Below, piece by piece: positions 55,676 through 64,000 of a DNA stretch of 64,000 bases. Every line of letters starts with the position of its first letter. Position 1 is the stretch's first letter. The translations under genes and the position numbers were made by a program. Under the pieces are notes generated by a model, which was not told where the DNA came from, did no database searches, and worked only from the letters and a program-made list of their open reading frames with translations. The DNA is from Mycolicibacter nonchromogenicus (lineage in GTDB: Bacteria; Actinomycetota; Actinomycetes; Mycobacteriales; Mycobacteriaceae): positions 1-64,000 of the forward strand of contig NZ_LQPI01000030.1 in assembly GCF_002101775.1 (NCBI RefSeq). The letters are read 5' to 3'.

Positions 55676-57178
55676 TCAGTACGGCACGCCGGAGCTGTGG
55701 CGCATCCGCGGCCACATCGCCGCCCAGCTACCCCGCGGCTGCTCGCACAGATAAATGTGGACGCCGCGCAGCCCGTTGTGCACACCCCCGGGGAGCTTGA
55801 CCGAAGCCAGGTAGGTGACGTGTGCCCAATATTGGGTGAGCTTGGGGACCGGGAATCTCCCGACACACAGCACCGTTCCTGCGTCGCCGGGCGGTGGACC
55901 CCACAGCGCGTAGTTGCTGTCTCCGCTGACCACCGAACGGTGGATGCCCGCCGCGGGGCCGAAGATCCGCAGCGCCGAGGCTTCCCCGTAGTTTCCGGCG
56001 AAAATCGGCACATCATCGGGAAGCGGCGCCGCGACCGCCGCCACCTGGTCGACGAACTGAGGCCAGCCGTAGGTCTCCAGCGGAATGGGATTGACCTTGC
56101 GCACCGAGTCGGCGGTGGTCGGGGGCAGCATCGGAAGGCACAGCACCGCCGCTCCGGTGAATAGGCCGACCAGCGCAACTGCCCACCCCGGCGGCAGCCG
56201 GTCGGGATTCCGGTCTTCGATACGCATGGCACCGGCGGCGAACAGCACCGCGAACACCGGGCCCACGTAGTAGCAGCGTCCGCCACTGATGATGACCAGT
56301 GCCACCACCACCACCGGCACCGCCAGCAGCCAGCGATAGTCGCGGCCCTCGTCGGAGGCCAGCCAGCCGATGCCGATCACCCACAGCACGATCAGCAGCG
56401 GACCGGCATAGAGCAGGAGAAGCAGCGGCAGCTGGGACAGTGACCCCATCGGGCCGCCCATCCGCACCGACATGGCGTGGGCGAACGTCAGACTCGGCCA
56501 GCCGTGTGCGGCGTTCCAGATCAGGTTCGGAGCCGCCAACACCGCCGCCACGGCGCAGGCTGCCCACGGCCCCGGGGAGCGCAGCGCCTCACGCCGGAAG
56601 ATCACAAGCCCCACCCCGATGCCGATGAGCAGCAGCGCGACGGTCTGTTTGGCTTCCAGCCCGATGCCGGCCACCACTCCGGCGGGCAGCCAGGCCGGCG
56701 CCGTTCCGATCCGCAGTGCCCGCGCCACCAGTAGCAGCACCGCGATCCAGATCAGCTGATCGACCACGGTGGTGCCGAAGAACAACGCCGCACCCATGAA
56801 CAGCGGGCTGGCCGCGACAGCCGCCGCGGTGACGCCCTGCGCGATGCGCCGCCCACCGAGTTCGGCGGCCAGCAACGCCGCCAGCACGATGCACCCCAGG
56901 TGGATCGCGATCGCCAGCAGCCGCAGCCCCCACAAGCCGCCCAAAGAGGCCACCCGGGCCATCAGCGGCACCAGCGGAGGATGGTCGAAGTATCCCCACG
57001 CCGGGTGCTGACCGCAGACCACGTAGTAGAACTCGTCGGTATGCCAGCCGTACCGGTTGGCGACCGACAGATGCACGATGGCGGCCAGGGCCACCACCAC
57101 GGCCACCGGCATCGTGTTCTGCCAGCTCACCGGCGAAGAGACAGCACGTCTCGCCAGCAAGGGTACTGATTCGACCAC
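55676..57178 (-). CDS. GT39-like polytopic membrane glycosyltransferase, tandem copy 2
   Basis: 500 residues, very similar to copy 1 throughout ([40 protein letters not shown] end). It is the upstream member of the pair; the 201-nt interval between them carries a promoter-like stretch (AATTAATT and TGCTACGCT) also found upstream of this copy, so gene and promoter were duplicated together. GTG 57178 is the likely start; in this copy the in-frame ATG 57190 is also possible. Confidence 0.84.
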   Translation of the reverse strand: MVESVPLLARRAVSSPVSWQNTMPVAVVVALAAIVHLSVANRYGWHTDEFYYVVCGQHPAWGYFDHPPLVPLMARVASLGGLWGLRLLAIAIHLGCIVLAALLAAELGGRRIAQGVTAAAVAASPLFMGAALFFGTTVVDQLIWIAVLLLVARALRIGTAPAWLPAGVVAGIGLEAKQTVALLLIGIGVGLVIFRREALRSPGPWAACAVAAVLAAPNLIWNAAHGWPSLTFAHAMSVRMGGPMGSLSQLPLLLLLYAGPLLIVLWVIGIGWLASDEGRDYRWLLAVPVVVVALVIISGGRCYYVGPVFAVLFAAGAMRIEDRNPDRLPPGWAVALVGLFTGAAVLCLPMLPPTTADSVRKVNPIPLETYGWPQFVDQVAAVAAPLPDDVPIFAGNYGEASALRIFGPAAGIHRSVVSGDSNYALWGPPPGDAGTVLCVGRFPVPKLTQYWAHVTYLASVKLPGGVHNGLRGVHIYLCEQPRGSWAAMWPRMRHSSGVPY

Positions 57179-57287
57179 CGGCCCCCCCATTGTCAAGTGA
57201 CGGCAACCGGAAGAGCGTAGCAGCAAAATTAATTAGTCAACCCGTTAGTTTACACCTATCAGCTGAAAGCTTTGAGACAATCCAGGG

Positions 57288-58898
57288 GTGACCCCCCAGG
57301 AGTGGATCGCCCACGACCCCGACCCGGTGACCGCGGCGGAACTGCGCACGTGCGATCCGGGCGAGCTGGCAAACCGGTTCGCGGCGCCGCTGAAGTTTGG
57401 CACGGCCGGGCTGCGTGGGCCCGTGCGGGGCGGACCCGACGCGATGAATCTGGCCGTGGTACTGCGTGCCAGCTGGGCGGTGGGCCACGTCCTCAGCGCG
57501 CAGCGACGCACAGGCGCGACCGTGGTGGTCGGCGGCGACGCACGGCACGGCTCGGCGCAATTCGCCACTGCGACAGCCGAAGTGCTGGCTGCCGCCGGAT
57601 TCTCGGTAGTGCTTCTTCCCCGGCCCTGCCCAACACCCGTGGTGGCATTCGCGGTGCGCCACACCGGTGCGGCGGCCGGCATCCAGATCACCGCGTCACA
57701 CAATCCGGCAGGAGACAACGGCTACAAGGTGTACTTCGACCGCGGCATGCAGATCGTGTCGCCGACTGACACCGAGATCGAAGCAGCGATGGCCGTCGCT
57801 CCCCCGGCGGACACGATCGCCCGCCGCCCGGTCACACCGGCCGGAGATGAACTCACGATGCATTACATCGGCCGGGCCGCTCAGGTTCGGCGGCACGGCG
57901 GCCGGGTCCGGGTGGCCCTGACACCGCTGCACGGCGTGGGCGGCAAGGTTGCCGTCGAGGTCCTGCGCGCCGCGGGGTTTGCCGATATCCACCTGGTGGG
58001 CAGCCAGTTCGACCCCGATCCCGACTTCCCCACGGTGGCGTTCCCCAACCCGGAAGAACCCGGCGCCACCGACGCGCTGCTGGCACTGGCCGCCGAGGTC
58101 GGCGCCGACGTCGCGATCGCCTTGGACCCCGACGCCGACCGGTGCGCGGTCGGCATCGCCGGCCCGGACGGCTGGCGGATGCTGACCGGCAACGAGACCG
58201 GATGGCTGTTGGGCGACTACCTGCTGTCACGGTTGCCCGCGCGGCGGGCGGCCAACACGGTGGTGGCCAGCAGCGTGGTGTCGTCGCGCATGCTGGCGGG
58301 CATCGCCGCGCGCTACGGCGCCCGCCATGTGGAGACGCTGACCGGGTTCAAGTGGCTGGCGCGTGCCGATGACGGCCTGCCCGGCGCTACCCTCGTTTAC
58401 GCCTACGAGGAGGCGATCGGCTACTGCGTGGACCCGGAGGCGGTGCGTGACAAGGACGGCATCAGCGCCGCCGTGCTGGTCTGCGATCTGGTGGCGGCAC
58501 TGGCAAGCCGGGGCAGCTCGGTGCCCGAAGCACTCGACGAGCTGGCTCGTCGCCACGGCGTGCACGTCACCGACGCGGTGTCACGCCGAGTGGCCAGTCC
58601 CGCCGATGCGGCCGCGGTGATGGCCCGGCTGCGGGCCGATCCACCGGCGACGCTGGCTGGATTCGCCGTCACCGCAACCGATCTGCTGCACCGCAACGGG
58701 CCCGTCACCGACGCGTTGGAGTTCAGCGGCGAGCGCGACGGCAGCTCGGTGCGGGTGGTGGTGCGGCCGTCGGGTACCGAGCCGAAACTCAAGTGCTACC
58801 TCGAAGTCGTCCGACCGCCGTCGGATGAGCTGGCCGACAACCGCACTGAGGCCACCCGGATATGCGCCATGCTGTCCGACGCGGTCCGCGCCTGGTAG
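57288..58898 (+). CDS. pmmB: Phosphomannomutase/phosphoglucomutase PmmB
   Basis: 536 residues, an alpha-D-phosphohexomutase. N-terminal: LKFGTAGLRGPVRGGPDAMN. Phosphoserine loop: IQITASHNPAGDNGYKVYF. Metal loop: IALDPDADRCAVGIAG. Sugar loop: VYAYEEAIGYCVDPEAVRDK. Phosphate-binding: VVRPSGTEPKLKCYLE. It interconverts hexose-1- and -6-phosphates for cell-wall glycans. GTG 57288 follows GACAAT by 7 nt, so the transcript may be leaderless. It ends 1 nt from the convergent upp stop. Confidence 0.94.
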   Translation: MTPQEWIAHDPDPVTAAELRTCDPGELANRFAAPLKFGTAGLRGPVRGGPDAMNLAVVLRASWAVGHVLSAQRRTGATVVVGGDARHGSAQFATATAEVLAAAGFSVVLLPRPCPTPVVAFAVRHTGAAAGIQITASHNPAGDNGYKVYFDRGMQIVSPTDTEIEAAMAVAPPADTIARRPVTPAGDELTMHYIGRAAQVRRHGGRVRVALTPLHGVGGKVAVEVLRAAGFADIHLVGSQFDPDPDFPTVAFPNPEEPGATDALLALAAEVGADVAIALDPDADRCAVGIAGPDGWRMLTGNETGWLLGDYLLSRLPARRAANTVVASSVVSSRMLAGIAARYGARHVETLTGFKWLARADDGLPGATLVYAYEEAIGYCVDPEAVRDKDGISAAVLVCDLVAALASRGSSVPEALDELARRHGVHVTDAVSRRVASPADAAAVMARLRADPPATLAGFAVTATDLLHRNGPVTDALEFSGERDGSSVRVVVRPSGTEPKLKCYLEVVRPPSDELADNRTEATRICAMLSDAVRAW

Positions 58899-58899
58899 C

Positions 58900-59523
58900 T
58901 CAGCGCGGACCGAACTGGCGGTCGCCGGCATCGCCGAGACCCGGCACGATGTAGGCGTCGTCATTCAGGCCGTCGTCAACGGTGGCCGTGAACAGCCGCA
59001 CCCCCGGCGCCGCTTTCTCCAGTGCTGCAACACCTTCCGGCGCGGCCACCACGCACAGCACGGTGATGTCGGTTGCGCCGCGATCGACCAGCAGTCCCAG
59101 GGTGTACACCAGCGAGCCGCCGGTGGCCAGCATCGGGTCGAGGACCAGGACCGGTGTGGTGCTCAGGTCCGCCGGCAGCGAGGTCAGGTACGGCACCGGC
59201 TGGTGGGTGGCCTCATTGCGCGCCACCCCGACGAAACCGACGTCGGCCTCCGGGATCAGAGCGTGGGCCGCTTCCACCATTCCCAGCCCGGCGCGCAGCA
59301 CCGGCACCAGCAGCGGCGGTCGCGCCAGCCGTGTCCCACCGGTCTCGGCCAGCGGGGTGCGCACGGTGATGTCCTCGCGGGGCGCGCCGCGGGTGGCCTC
59401 GTAGACCAGCATCCAGGTCAGCTCGCGCAGCGCCGACCGGAACGCTGCTTTGTCGCTGCGCTCGTCGCGCAGGGCGGTCAATCGGGCCGCGGCCAAGGGG
59501 TGTTCTACGACGCTCACTTTCAC
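58900..59523 (-). CDS. upp: Uracil phosphoribosyltransferase Upp
   Basis: 207 residues, same as M. tuberculosis Upp. The PRPP loop is [19 protein letters not shown]. The uracil pocket is [18 protein letters not shown] at the C-terminus. It converts uracil and PRPP to UMP. GTG 59523 lies 7 nt below a TATGGT -10 box, so a leaderless start is likely. The longer open frame upstream is discarded. Confidence 0.95.
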   Translation of the reverse strand: MKVSVVEHPLAAARLTALRDERSDKAAFRSALRELTWMLVYEATRGAPREDITVRTPLAETGGTRLARPPLLVPVLRAGLGMVEAAHALIPEADVGFVGVARNEATHQPVPYLTSLPADLSTTPVLVLDPMLATGGSLVYTLGLLVDRGATDITVLCVVAAPEGVAALEKAAPGVRLFTATVDDGLNDDAYIVPGLGDAGDRQFGPR

Positions 59524-59530
59524 GCCTGGG

Positions 59531-59536
59531 ACCATA
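59531..59536 (-). promoter_or_regulatory. -10 box (TATGGT) for leaderless upp
   Basis: Minus-strand TATGGT fits TANNNT and ends 7 nt before the upp GTG. It overlaps the intergenic end of the PE-PPE-domain gene by a few bases. Confidence 0.5.
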
Positions 59537-59540
59537 CGGG

Positions 59541-60923
59541 TCACGCCCCGAGGAGGTTGAGGATCTCGAAGACCACCGCGCCCGCCTCCAGCATCGGTGC
59601 AAGCGAGATCAACGGCTCGCCGTTGAACACCGCGTCCGGGCCCAGCCAGTCGGCGACGTCCAGCGATACCGCCAGCTGGCTCCACGCCTCGAGCAGCTGG
59701 GCGTCCACGGTGTTGATGAGGTGGTAGCCGGCCAGCAGTGCATCGACGAACGAATCCGGCAGCGGGGACTGTCCGGCGAGACCCAACAGGTCATTGACCG
59801 GGTCGACGACGCTGTGTACCGCGGCGTACTGCAGGCCGGCCAACATCTGCAGCGGGTCCATTCGCATGACGAAGCCGGCCACGTCGGAGCCGTCGGCCAG
59901 CTGGCCGGTGGCGGTGACCGCCCAGGGCCCCACGGCGTCGGTGCCGTTGACGCCGACGAACGGGTCACCCGGATTGCCGTAGCCCCAGTCGATGACCAGC
60001 TTGAGCATCGGCGCCAGCGCATCCCCGATGACCTTGCCGATGTCGCCGAGCTGGTAGACCGGCCACAGGATGGGCAGCTGTTGGGGAATCAGATAGAAGT
60101 CGGTGTCCCCTATCCTGCCGAGATCGATGGTGTCGGCCAGGTTTTCGGCATCTGCGTAGGAGAAATGCACTGTCGCCGTGCCGATCAGCGCGTTGAGCAT
60201 GGCCAGCAGGTTGGCGGGGTCCTGCGGGAAGTTGGCCAGGCCGTCATAGGCGCCGGTGTAGATGTCGGTGTCGAACCCGGTGGTCGGGGTGGGTCCGATG
60301 CTCAACGGGATACCCAGGAACGGCAGGTGCACCGGCTGATCGCCCAACAGCGGATATGCCGGAAGGCGGGTCAGGACGCCGCCGAGCGGGTTGTTGGGAT
60401 TGCCGATCAGCACGAAGTGCAGATTGGCCGGGTCATACCCGCCGGGCCCTGCCGCAAGTAGGTTGCTCATCTCCTGTGTCGAGATGGTGGCGCTCTGCGA
60501 GTAGCCGAACACCGTGACGTCGTCGCCGTTCTGCAGTTGCGGCCAGATCGCGGTGTGCAGGATCTCCGTGCCGCGGGCTACCGACTCGGCGAATGTCAGC
60601 TGCGGATTCGGCGGCGGCAGGCACACCAGCGGACAGAACTGCTCGGGGGTGACCAGGCCCTCGAACTGAGAGCCGGGGAAGGTCGGCTGTCCGGGAAACC
60701 ACGGCGAGGCCGGCTGCAGGAACAGCTCCAGCACGGCGTCCAGGTAGCCGTCGACCGTCGGGTCGGGAATGCTGGTCGGCCCCATGACCCAGCCCTCGTC
60801 GGCCAACAGCGCGACGTCGGGCCGAGCGGTCGCATCCAGCCTCGGTGCCCCCGGCCCAACGCTCACCGAGGGCACCGCCGCCGCGAGGAGCAGTGCTGCG
60901 CCCAGCGCGCAGCGGTGCTGCAT
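59541..60923 (-). CDS. Secreted PE-PPE-domain serine hydrolase, tandem copy 1
   Basis: 460 residues with an N-terminal signal peptide and no PE or PPE domain. The PE-PPE hydrolase domain spans about residues 60-290, with a conserved [12 protein letters not shown] loop and the nucleophile in [13 protein letters not shown]. The position after the next strand reads [12 protein letters not shown], Asn where copy 3 has Asp. It starts 4 nt after copy 2, so the two are co-transcribed. Esterase or acyltransferase action on cell-envelope lipids is plausible from the family. Confidence 0.85.
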   Translation of the reverse strand: MQHRCALGAALLLAAAVPSVSVGPGAPRLDATARPDVALLADEGWVMGPTSIPDPTVDGYLDAVLELFLQPASPWFPGQPTFPGSQFEGLVTPEQFCPLVCLPPPNPQLTFAESVARGTEILHTAIWPQLQNGDDVTVFGYSQSATISTQEMSNLLAAGPGGYDPANLHFVLIGNPNNPLGGVLTRLPAYPLLGDQPVHLPFLGIPLSIGPTPTTGFDTDIYTGAYDGLANFPQDPANLLAMLNALIGTATVHFSYADAENLADTIDLGRIGDTDFYLIPQQLPILWPVYQLGDIGKVIGDALAPMLKLVIDWGYGNPGDPFVGVNGTDAVGPWAVTATGQLADGSDVAGFVMRMDPLQMLAGLQYAAVHSVVDPVNDLLGLAGQSPLPDSFVDALLAGYHLINTVDAQLLEAWSQLAVSLDVADWLGPDAVFNGEPLISLAPMLEAGAVVFEILNLLGA

Positions 60924-60927
60924 CGAT

Positions 60928-62343
60928 TTAGGGGACGAGCAGGTTGATCAGGCTGAATCCGACCCCGAGCAGGTCCAGCAGCGGCTGAGCCGAGATGAGC
61001 GGAGCGCCGTTGAAGATGGCGTCCGGACCCAGCACATCGGCGACGCCCCAGTCGGTGGCCAGGTCCTGCCATCCGGTGAGCAGCGCCTGGTCCAGGCCGA
61101 GCGTCAGGTCGTAGCCCGACAGCAGGGTGTCGACGATCGAGTCCGACAGCGGGCCCTGCCCGACGAGGTCCAGCAGGTTGTTGACGGTGTTGGTCAGGCT
61201 CTGCACGCCGGCGTACTGTAGTCCGGCCAGCATCTGCAGCGGGTCCATCCGCAGCAGGAAGCCGGCCACGCCGACGTCCTCGGACAGCTGTCCGGTGGCG
61301 GTGACCGCCCAGGCGCCGGCCGCGCCGATCGGGTCGACACCGTTCACGGTGATTCCGGCGTCCGGTGCACCGGGGTTGCCGTAGGACCAGTCGATGACGG
61401 TCTTCAGGATGGGCGCCACCGCGTCCGCGGCGAACTTGCCGATGTCGCCGAGGGCGTAAAGCGGGCCGAGGATCGGCAGTTGCTCGGGCAGCACGTAGTA
61501 GTTGGTGTTGCCGATCGTGCCCAGGTCGATGACGTTTGACAGGTTCTCGTCGAAGTAGGCGTTGTGCACCGCGCCGATCCCCATGATCGCGTTGATCACG
61601 GCCAGCGGGTTGGTGAGGTCCTGCGGGAAGACGGCCCAGCCGTCGTATTCGGTGCTGTAGACGTCGGTCGCGAACGGAGTGGTCGGAGTCGATTGGATGC
61701 CGAGGGGGATGTTCAGGAACGGAATGTGCTGCATAGCCCCGTCGAACCCGTCCGGGAAGGACAGCCGGGTCAACATGCCACCGATCGGGTTGTTGGGGGC
61801 GCCGATCAGCACGAAGTTCAGGTTGTCCGGGTCGTAGTCGCCACCGGGGGCGTTGGCCAGCAGATTGTGCATGGCCAAGGTGGCCACCACCGAGCTCTGC
61901 GAGAAGCCGAACACCGTCACTTCGTCGCCGGCCTCGAGCTGTGGGCGGATCGCGTCTTCGAGGTTGGCCACGCCCTCGGTCAGCGAGTCCCCGAAGTTCA
62001 GCTGCGGGACGGGCAACGGCTGGCAGACGATCGGACAGAACTGTTCGGGGGTGGTCAGGCCATTCAGCGTGTAACCGTCGAACGTGGTCTGCCCGTCGAA
62101 CCACGGCACCAGGGGCTGCAGGTAGTAGTCGCGCACCACGTCCATGTAGCTGCCGATCGTCGGGTCGGCCTGACCGGTGCCGGTCATGATCCATGCTTGA
62201 CCGGCCAGCAGCGCGACGTCGGCGAGCATCTTCTCGACCCGGGTCGCCAGAGCCGGACTCAGCAGCGACGACATTCCGAGCAGGACTGCGCAGAGCGCGG
62301 CCACCAATGTGACCCCTGCAGAACGCCCTCGCGTACCCGTCAT
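60928..62343 (-). CDS. Secreted PE-PPE-domain serine hydrolase, tandem copy 2
   Basis: 471 residues: signal peptide, then LTTPEQFCPIVC, the nucleophile in VTVFGFSQSSVVA (Phe before Ser) and VLIGAPNNPIGG, with Ala where copy 3 has Asp. The C-terminal 150 residues share [20 protein letters not shown] blocks with the other copies. ATG 62343 follows TTGGAGGTCTGCA; a longer frame upstream is rejected. It heads a two-gene transcript with copy 1. Confidence 0.85.
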   Translation of the reverse strand: MTGTRGRSAGVTLVAALCAVLLGMSSLLSPALATRVEKMLADVALLAGQAWIMTGTGQADPTIGSYMDVVRDYYLQPLVPWFDGQTTFDGYTLNGLTTPEQFCPIVCQPLPVPQLNFGDSLTEGVANLEDAIRPQLEAGDEVTVFGFSQSSVVATLAMHNLLANAPGGDYDPDNLNFVLIGAPNNPIGGMLTRLSFPDGFDGAMQHIPFLNIPLGIQSTPTTPFATDVYSTEYDGWAVFPQDLTNPLAVINAIMGIGAVHNAYFDENLSNVIDLGTIGNTNYYVLPEQLPILGPLYALGDIGKFAADAVAPILKTVIDWSYGNPGAPDAGITVNGVDPIGAAGAWAVTATGQLSEDVGVAGFLLRMDPLQMLAGLQYAGVQSLTNTVNNLLDLVGQGPLSDSIVDTLLSGYDLTLGLDQALLTGWQDLATDWGVADVLGPDAIFNGAPLISAQPLLDLLGVGFSLINLLVP

Positions 62344-62384
62344 TGCAGACCTCCAAGTCGGTTCGAATATGTCATCGGCGCGCA

Positions 62385-62413
62385 ATTATCCCCACCTGGC
62401 AGGATCACATTAA
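62385..62413 (-). promoter_or_regulatory. Candidate housekeeping promoter for PE-PPE copies 2 and 1
   Basis: Minus-strand -35 TTAATG at 62413-62408, 17-nt spacer, -10 GATAAT at 62390-62385. The -10 is one base off TATAAT; the -35 is weak. The leader to ATG 62343 is about 35 nt. Confidence 0.4.
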
Positions 62414-62508
62414 TCTATTAGGTGGATTTCAGCGTTGACCTTCGTAGAGGAATCGCGTGTTGTCAACTCGACCGCAATCCAACGGGCCGGCGCCGCGTTT
62501 GTCCCGGG

Positions 62509-63978
62509 CTACGCGCCGAAGAAGTTAAAGAGGCTGAATCCCGCCCCGATCAGAGCCAGCAGCGCGTCACCGGGCACCGCGGCCCCGCTCAACAGGGCGT
62601 CGGGGCCCAGCACATCGTCCACATTCAGCGCAGTGGCCAACTCGCTCCAGCCGTTGATGAGGAACTGGTCGATCGAGTTGATCAGGTCGTAGCCGGTGAT
62701 GGTCTGCAGGACGTCGGTGATGCCGGTGATGGTGGCGATGTCACCGTCCGTGAGGGTGCCGCCACTGGCCGCGGCCGCGACGTCGGCCCACGGGCCGACG
62801 AGGCTCTGGATCAATGCGTTTTGGACACCGGCCAGCATCTGCAGCGGGTCCATCCGCATGAACAGGCCCATCACGCTGGAACCGTCATAGAGGTCGCCGG
62901 TCGGCGTCATCGCCCACGGCCCGCCGGCCACCCCGAACGCCTGCTGGTAGGCACTGCCGCTGATGAAGTCGCCGGCCGGGATCGGGTACAGACCGTTGAC
63001 AGCCGGGTTGCCGGCATTGCCGTAGCCCCAGTTGATGATCAGCCGAGCCCACGGGGAGAAGAAGTCGCCGAAGAACTGCCCCGCAGTCCCACCGTTGAAC
63101 ATGAACTGCAGGATCGGCAGGTTCTGCGGAATCATGTAGAAGTTCGCGTCGCCGATCGTGCCGACGTTGATGGCGCTGGCCAGCTGCTCTGCGGTGTAGT
63201 CCGGGTAGTACGGGTGCACGGTGAGGATGCCGATGAGGGCGTTGATGACGGCCAGGATGTTGGTCGGGTCCTGCGGAAAGTTGGCCCAGCCGTCGTACTC
63301 ACCGGTGTAGATGGCCGACGCGATGTGGTCGGTCGGGGTGGCGCCCAGGCTCAGCGGGATGTTGACGAATGGCAGGTGCTGGTCGCCGGGGAACGCGAAG
63401 CGATCGAGGATCCCGCCGATCGGATTGTTCGGATCTCCGATCAGAACGACGTTCATGTTGTCCAGCTGATCCAGGGTGGGGAAGCCAGCGGTACCGGCGT
63501 TGGCGATCAGGTTGGCCATTTCGATGCTTGCGATGGCGGCGCTCTGCGAGTAGCCGAACACCGTCACGTTGTCGTCGGCCAGCAACTGCGCCAGGATCGC
63601 CTCGTTCAACAGGCTCACCCCGGTGTTCAGCGACGTGCCGAAGTTCATCGGCGGCTGGCCCGGAATGCAGACAAACGGACAGAACTGCTCTGGTGTGACC
63701 AGGCCCTGGAAGTCGTAGCCGGCGAACGTCGGCTGGCCCTCGAAAAGCGGAGACGGCGGCTGAAGGTATCCGGCGAGGATCTGGCCCAGGTAGGGCCCGA
63801 CGGTGGGATCAGGCACGCCGGTGCCGCTCATGATCCAGCCGTGGTCGGCCAGCAGCCGCAGCCGGATCGCCAGGTGGTCGGCCGCCGCCGAGGTCAGCGG
63901 GGAGGCCAGGCCCAGGATCGCGGCGCACAGCACCGCCAGCAGCATCGCGCCCGCCGGGCGCAACCGACCAGTCGTCAT
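62509..63978 (-). CDS. Secreted PE-PPE-domain serine hydrolase, tandem copy 3
   Basis: 489 residues, the upstream member of the tandem. Signal peptide (AMLLAVLCAAILGLAS), [12 protein letters not shown], nucleophile in [13 protein letters not shown], and VLIGDPNNPIGG with the acidic residue intact. The C-terminal [16 protein letters not shown] block is shared. ATG 63978 has GGGGGAGGCCGCG upstream. It is 165 nt from copy 2 with its own promoter region outside the window. Confidence 0.86.
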   Translation of the reverse strand: MTTGRLRPAGAMLLAVLCAAILGLASPLTSAAADHLAIRLRLLADHGWIMSGTGVPDPTVGPYLGQILAGYLQPPSPLFEGQPTFAGYDFQGLVTPEQFCPFVCIPGQPPMNFGTSLNTGVSLLNEAILAQLLADDNVTVFGYSQSAAIASIEMANLIANAGTAGFPTLDQLDNMNVVLIGDPNNPIGGILDRFAFPGDQHLPFVNIPLSLGATPTDHIASAIYTGEYDGWANFPQDPTNILAVINALIGILTVHPYYPDYTAEQLASAINVGTIGDANFYMIPQNLPILQFMFNGGTAGQFFGDFFSPWARLIINWGYGNAGNPAVNGLYPIPAGDFISGSAYQQAFGVAGGPWAMTPTGDLYDGSSVMGLFMRMDPLQMLAGVQNALIQSLVGPWADVAAAASGGTLTDGDIATITGITDVLQTITGYDLINSIDQFLINGWSELATALNVDDVLGPDALLSGAAVPGDALLALIGAGFSLFNFFGA

Positions 63979-64000
63979 CGCGGCCTCCCCCGGCCCGGTT

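Overview
The window is chromosomal DNA of a mycobacterium, most likely a rapid- or intermediate-growing species. The G+C content is high throughout. Gene order at both ends follows the M. tuberculosis Rv3280-Rv3309c segment: accD5-accE5-maf-sseA-sufE-accA3 at the left, and rsbW/sigF-usfY, lhr-nei2, RluA-type synthase, glpD2, lpdA, deoD, pmmB and upp at the right. Most predicted proteins closely match remembered mycobacterial counterparts. No rRNA, tRNA, CRISPR array or IS transposase is seen.

Region 1 (1-6.4 kb): the tail of a probable DUF222/HNH protein, then the acyl-CoA carboxylase locus. accD5, accE5 and accA3 build propionyl/acyl-CoA carboxylase; a Maf pyrophosphatase, a sulfurtransferase and a SufE-like protein lie between them.

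Region 2 (6.3-40.3 kb): a stress island of about 34 kb between accA3 and lhr, with rsbW-sigF-usfY near its right end. About twenty intergenic sites fit the mycobacterial SigF consensus (GTTT-N15-17-GGGTAT). They stand in front of oxidant-defence and repair genes (KatE catalase, manganese catalase, hemerythrin, Hsp20, UdgX, universal stress protein, CsbD, ChaB, DJ-1/PfpI), F420-type and FAD/Rieske oxidoreductases, a cutinase and small membrane proteins. Among these genes sit regulators resembling SigF/RsbW partner switching: a MEDS-ATPase, a frameshifted MEDS-STAS gene, a STAS-ATPase, two STAS paralogues that share a duplicated leader, and two ANTAR proteins. The island looks like a SigF regulon gathered around its own sigma factor.

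Region 3 (40.3-53.2 kb): lhr-nei2 DNA repair, a Gly-rich repeat lipoprotein, an RluA-type pseudouridine synthase, glpD2, lpdA, a gamma-glutamylcyclotransferase-fold protein and an M20 amidohydrolase. Between the last two is a DUF559 (Vsr-like) gene flanked by two inverted copies of a 64-bp palindromic repeat, which looks like a small mobile cassette.

Region 4 (53.2-64 kb): deoD, pmmB and upp for nucleoside and sugar-phosphate metabolism; two tandem 500-residue membrane glycosyltransferase-like proteins; and three tandem secreted PE-PPE-domain hydrolases with no PE or PPE part, the last reaching almost to the window edge.

Many core genes show a TANNNT -10 box ending 7-8 nt before an ATG or GTG, which suggests leaderless mRNAs. 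All family assignments come from reading translated sequence and from memory of mycobacterial proteins; no database search was run.
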